Part shown: positions 61,640 to 64,000 of the stretch, piece by piece
Layout: each line of letters begins with the position of its first letter
How positions within the stretch are numbered: position 1 is the stretch's first letter
Translations under genes and position numbers: made by a program
Notes under the pieces: generated by a model
The model's input: only the letters and a program-made list of their open reading frames with translations
Databases searched by the model: none
What the model was told of the DNA's origin: nothing
From: Labia minor
Taxonomy: Eukaryota; Arthropoda; Insecta; Dermaptera; Spongiphoridae
Assembly: GCA_963082975.1 (NCBI GenBank)
Contig: OY720348.1
Span: 67,853,719-67,917,718 of the forward strand
Length of the DNA stretch: 64,000 nt
Direction of reading: 5' to 3'

Positions 61640-63342
61640 TTAGTGATCATATTTCTTGATGAATTCTAAAACGGTTTCAACATCCTGTTTAGATCCTAGG
61701 TAAATTGTGGACCGTTGATGAATAGTTTTTGGAGGAATATCCAAAATTGGAATGGTGCCATCGGATGCAAGACCACCGGCTTGAGTGATTAGGAACGCCA
61801 TTGGATTACATTCATACAAAAGACGAAGCTGCAAAATTATACATTTTTAATAACTTTTTTTTATTTTATGTTATGATTTATGAAAATATTTCTTAAATAT
61901 ATTATTTTTTTCTTTTTAAGTAAAGCTACTTAAGAATACTTAAAGAATTTGATAAAATATTAATCCTAATTAAATAATGATGAAGGAATAATGAATGAAT
62001 TTTTTATACGAGGGCAATTCACAAAGTAAGTTACTTTTTAGAATTAAGACAGAACTAGTACAGGAAAATGTTTTTTATTATATACATTTGAAAGAGCAAC
62101 TAAAATACTATTTTTCTACATAATCCCCCAAAAAGTTGAGACATTTATCGTAGCGATGAACGAGCTTCGAAATTCCTTCCTCATAGAAATCCGCCGCCTG
62201 AGTGTTGAGCTAGTCAGTCACGGCCTCGCGGAAATCGTCGTCGTTGGGCTGCCTCTTTGTCATTTTTGGAGGCCTACGAGTACCACGGTGATTCATTCCT
62301 TGATCGAATCGTAACGGGAGACGAGACTTGGGTGAAACACGTGACGTGTGAGACAAAATTGCAGTCTATGGATTGAGGGCACACACATTCTCCCAGGCGG
62401 CGGATTTCTATGAGGAAGGAATTTCGAAGCTCGTCCATCGCTACGATAAATGTCTCAACTTTTTGGGGGATTATGTAGAAAAATAGTATTTTAGTTGCTC
62501 TTTCAAATGTATATAATAAAACACATTTTCCTGTACTAGTTTTGTCTTAATTTCAAAACGTAACCTACTTTGTGAATTGCCCTCGTATGTACTAACATTT
62601 AATTTATTAATTGTTTAATTAATGGTTTGATTATTAAATTAGTTAAAAAGACAGATCACGATAAAAAAAAACTTAAAATTTTATGAAATAAAATGAATCA
62701 TTATTACTTTGCCATTTGGTGCACTTTTCGTTGCTGGGTATATGAAAATACCACCATATTTTAAGGTTCGATGGACATCGGCTACCATCGATCCTACATA
62801 TCTTGATCCATAGCCTGCCTTACGCTGAGCTTGAATATATTCCCTTACAGCTTGACTCCATTGATCATAATATCCATCATTAATGCTGTAAATTTTCCCC
62901 TTATTAGGTATTTGCATTTTCGATTCAGTTAGTATAAATTCACCAATAGACTGTAACATATATAATTTATTTATTATGCCTGTAATTTTGGATTAGTAAT
63001 TAAATAATCTAACCGGATCTAGCATGAATCCATTAACGCCATTACCAATCGATAAAACCAACATTGTGGCACTACCATAAAGAGCGTATCCAGCAGCTAC
63101 ACATTTATTTCCAGGTTGGAGTGCATCTTTCACTCCTGGTTCTTGATTCGTTTCACTTTTTCTATTTAAAAATAAAATAAAAGTGTGAGTAAGTCAGTAT
63201 TTTAAATGTTGGCATTAATAAAGAAAGAAGTTTACCGATAAATGCCAAATATGGATCCAATTGATACAAGACAATCGATATTGGAAGATCCGTCAAGAGG
63301 ATCAAAGCATACTATATATTTTCCTCTTTTATCAGTCTCTAT
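61640..63342 (-). CDS. FBP1: fructose-1,6-bisphosphatase, C-terminal part (5' exons beyond the window)
   Basis: Four exons on the minus strand: 63342-63236, 63161-63014, 62950-62708, 61828-61640, phases 0-2-0-0, 228 residues to the stop (the enzyme is usually ~335, so about 110 N-terminal residues are off the right edge). It hydrolyses fructose 1,6-bisphosphate to fructose 6-phosphate in gluconeogenesis, in the cytosol. Seen: the metal-binding motif [20 protein letters not shown]-like GSIFGIYRK, substrate-site [44 protein letters not shown], and [17 protein letters not shown] close to the C-terminus. No defect visible. The 756-bp intron 3' of exon 62708 carries the palindromic mariner derivative. 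No N-terminal exon was found between 63343 and 64000. Confidence 0.95.
62009..62585. mobile_element. palindromic mariner derivative
   Basis: Inverted ends CGAGGGCAATTCACAAAGTA and inverse, TA on each side. The inverted arms extend about 190 bp inwards and include coding end sequence ([24 protein letters not shown], read in both directions). Between the arms is a fragment with the first catalytic motif ([17 protein letters not shown], 62296-62345, plus strand). In the last intron of the FBP gene. Confidence 0.85.
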
Positions 63343-64000
63343 CTAAAAGTTAAAAGAATTTGTTAGTGACATATCAAATAATTAATATTTTAATAAATTC
63401 AAGAATTGTCTTTTCTGTTATTGCTTCCTTAAAATCAACACTGCTATTTTATAAAATTTAATGGTAATGTTGTTAATAAGAAATTATTTCAAATTCTAAA
63501 TTCTAACTTCCTTTCCAATAATTAAGGTTAATGAAGGTACATGAACAATATATATTTTTTTATGTTGTCTTTTTATTAACTTGATCTTCCATATATCTAT
63601 ATCTCTAAATTCAGCTGATTTTTATCAGGCTCTTCATCTTTGTCTTTGCTCTTTATGGGCTAGAAAGACTTTCTAAACCGTTTATATATCACAAATATCG
63701 AGAATAATATTAAATAATATTTCAGAAACTGTTGGAATAAAAATGGACATTATTTAAAATAAATAAACGACAAAATACATATATGAAACAATTTCAAATA
63801 ATTTAAAAGAACATAAATTTTAAAAAAATAGCCATAAAATATTCACCCCTTATACGTACGTATTAATCCACTGAATGTCAGAAAAGTATGGCCTGTCGAT
63901 ATAACATAATATATATACTATTTCGTAAAAAAATTATCTTTAATTTTATTTTGTATTTAAGGAAGCGCTGCCGGCGTTGCCCGTCGCCATTTTTTTTTAT
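63343..64000. other. FBP intron with an unclassified repeat at the edge
   Basis: No FBP exon was found here. From about 63790 the sequence resembles 17890-18060, and the window ends in a GC-rich segment (GCTGCCGGCGTTGCCCGTCG) that stands out against the A+T background and probably belongs to the same repeat. Confidence 0.45.

Overview
This window is nuclear DNA from an animal, most likely an arthropod. Genes are split into many short exons with GT-AG introns. By eye the background is about three-quarters A+T, and tRNA-derived SINEs, mariner transposons and hAT-type MITEs are dense. The atypical soluble guanylyl cyclase resembles the Gyc-88E type of insects, and the trypsin-like protease and mariner load fit the same picture. 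I cannot name the species.

Layout, left to right: (1) 507-8624 (+), a secreted trypsin-family serine protease of seven exons behind a TATA box, its introns filled with repeats. (2) 9760-15101 (-), an atypical (Gyc-88E-like, beta-type) soluble guanylyl cyclase, 12 coding exons found, the short first coding exon not found. (3) 18482-20237 (+), a poly-C2H2 zinc-finger gene whose array is broken by a 4-base A insertion; six more fingers follow in another frame to 20730. (4) 27772-31403 (+), an ULK3-like kinase with MIT domains, 11 exons. (5) 35152-36284 (-), WDR83OS/Asterix (PAT10), 4 exons, head-to-head with (6) 37086-60318 (+), nuclear cap-binding protein subunit 1 (NCBP1/CBP80), 16 exons, 785 codons. 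(7) 42447-44337 (-), an unrecognised gene rich in Ser, Thr, Asn and acidic residues, nested in the 14.3-kb intron 11 of NCBP1; its stop codon lies 13 bp from the NCBP1 exon 11 donor. (8) 61640-63342 (-), the C-terminal two-thirds of fructose-1,6-bisphosphatase, running off the right edge and tail-to-tail with NCBP1.

The rest is mostly mobile DNA: several mariner lineages, nearly all broken or internally deleted; hAT-type MITEs, many with exact 8-bp target-site duplications, plus one hAT copy that still encodes a transposase C-terminus; a ~0.5-kb fold-back family in four copies; two further interspersed families (called B and C here); and two tRNA-derived SINE-like elements. One SINE sits in a family C copy whose near-identical relative 8.6 kb away keeps the empty site. 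No operon, CRISPR array or viral gene was seen.

The genes do not form one pathway. They are housekeeping genes (mRNA cap binding, ER insertion, gluconeogenesis), two signalling genes, a protease and a fast-changing zinc-finger gene. The most interesting items are the zinc-finger array, the nested antisense gene, the hAT MITE cluster at 48.3-50.4 kb, and elements whose inverted arms are built from transposase coding ends.
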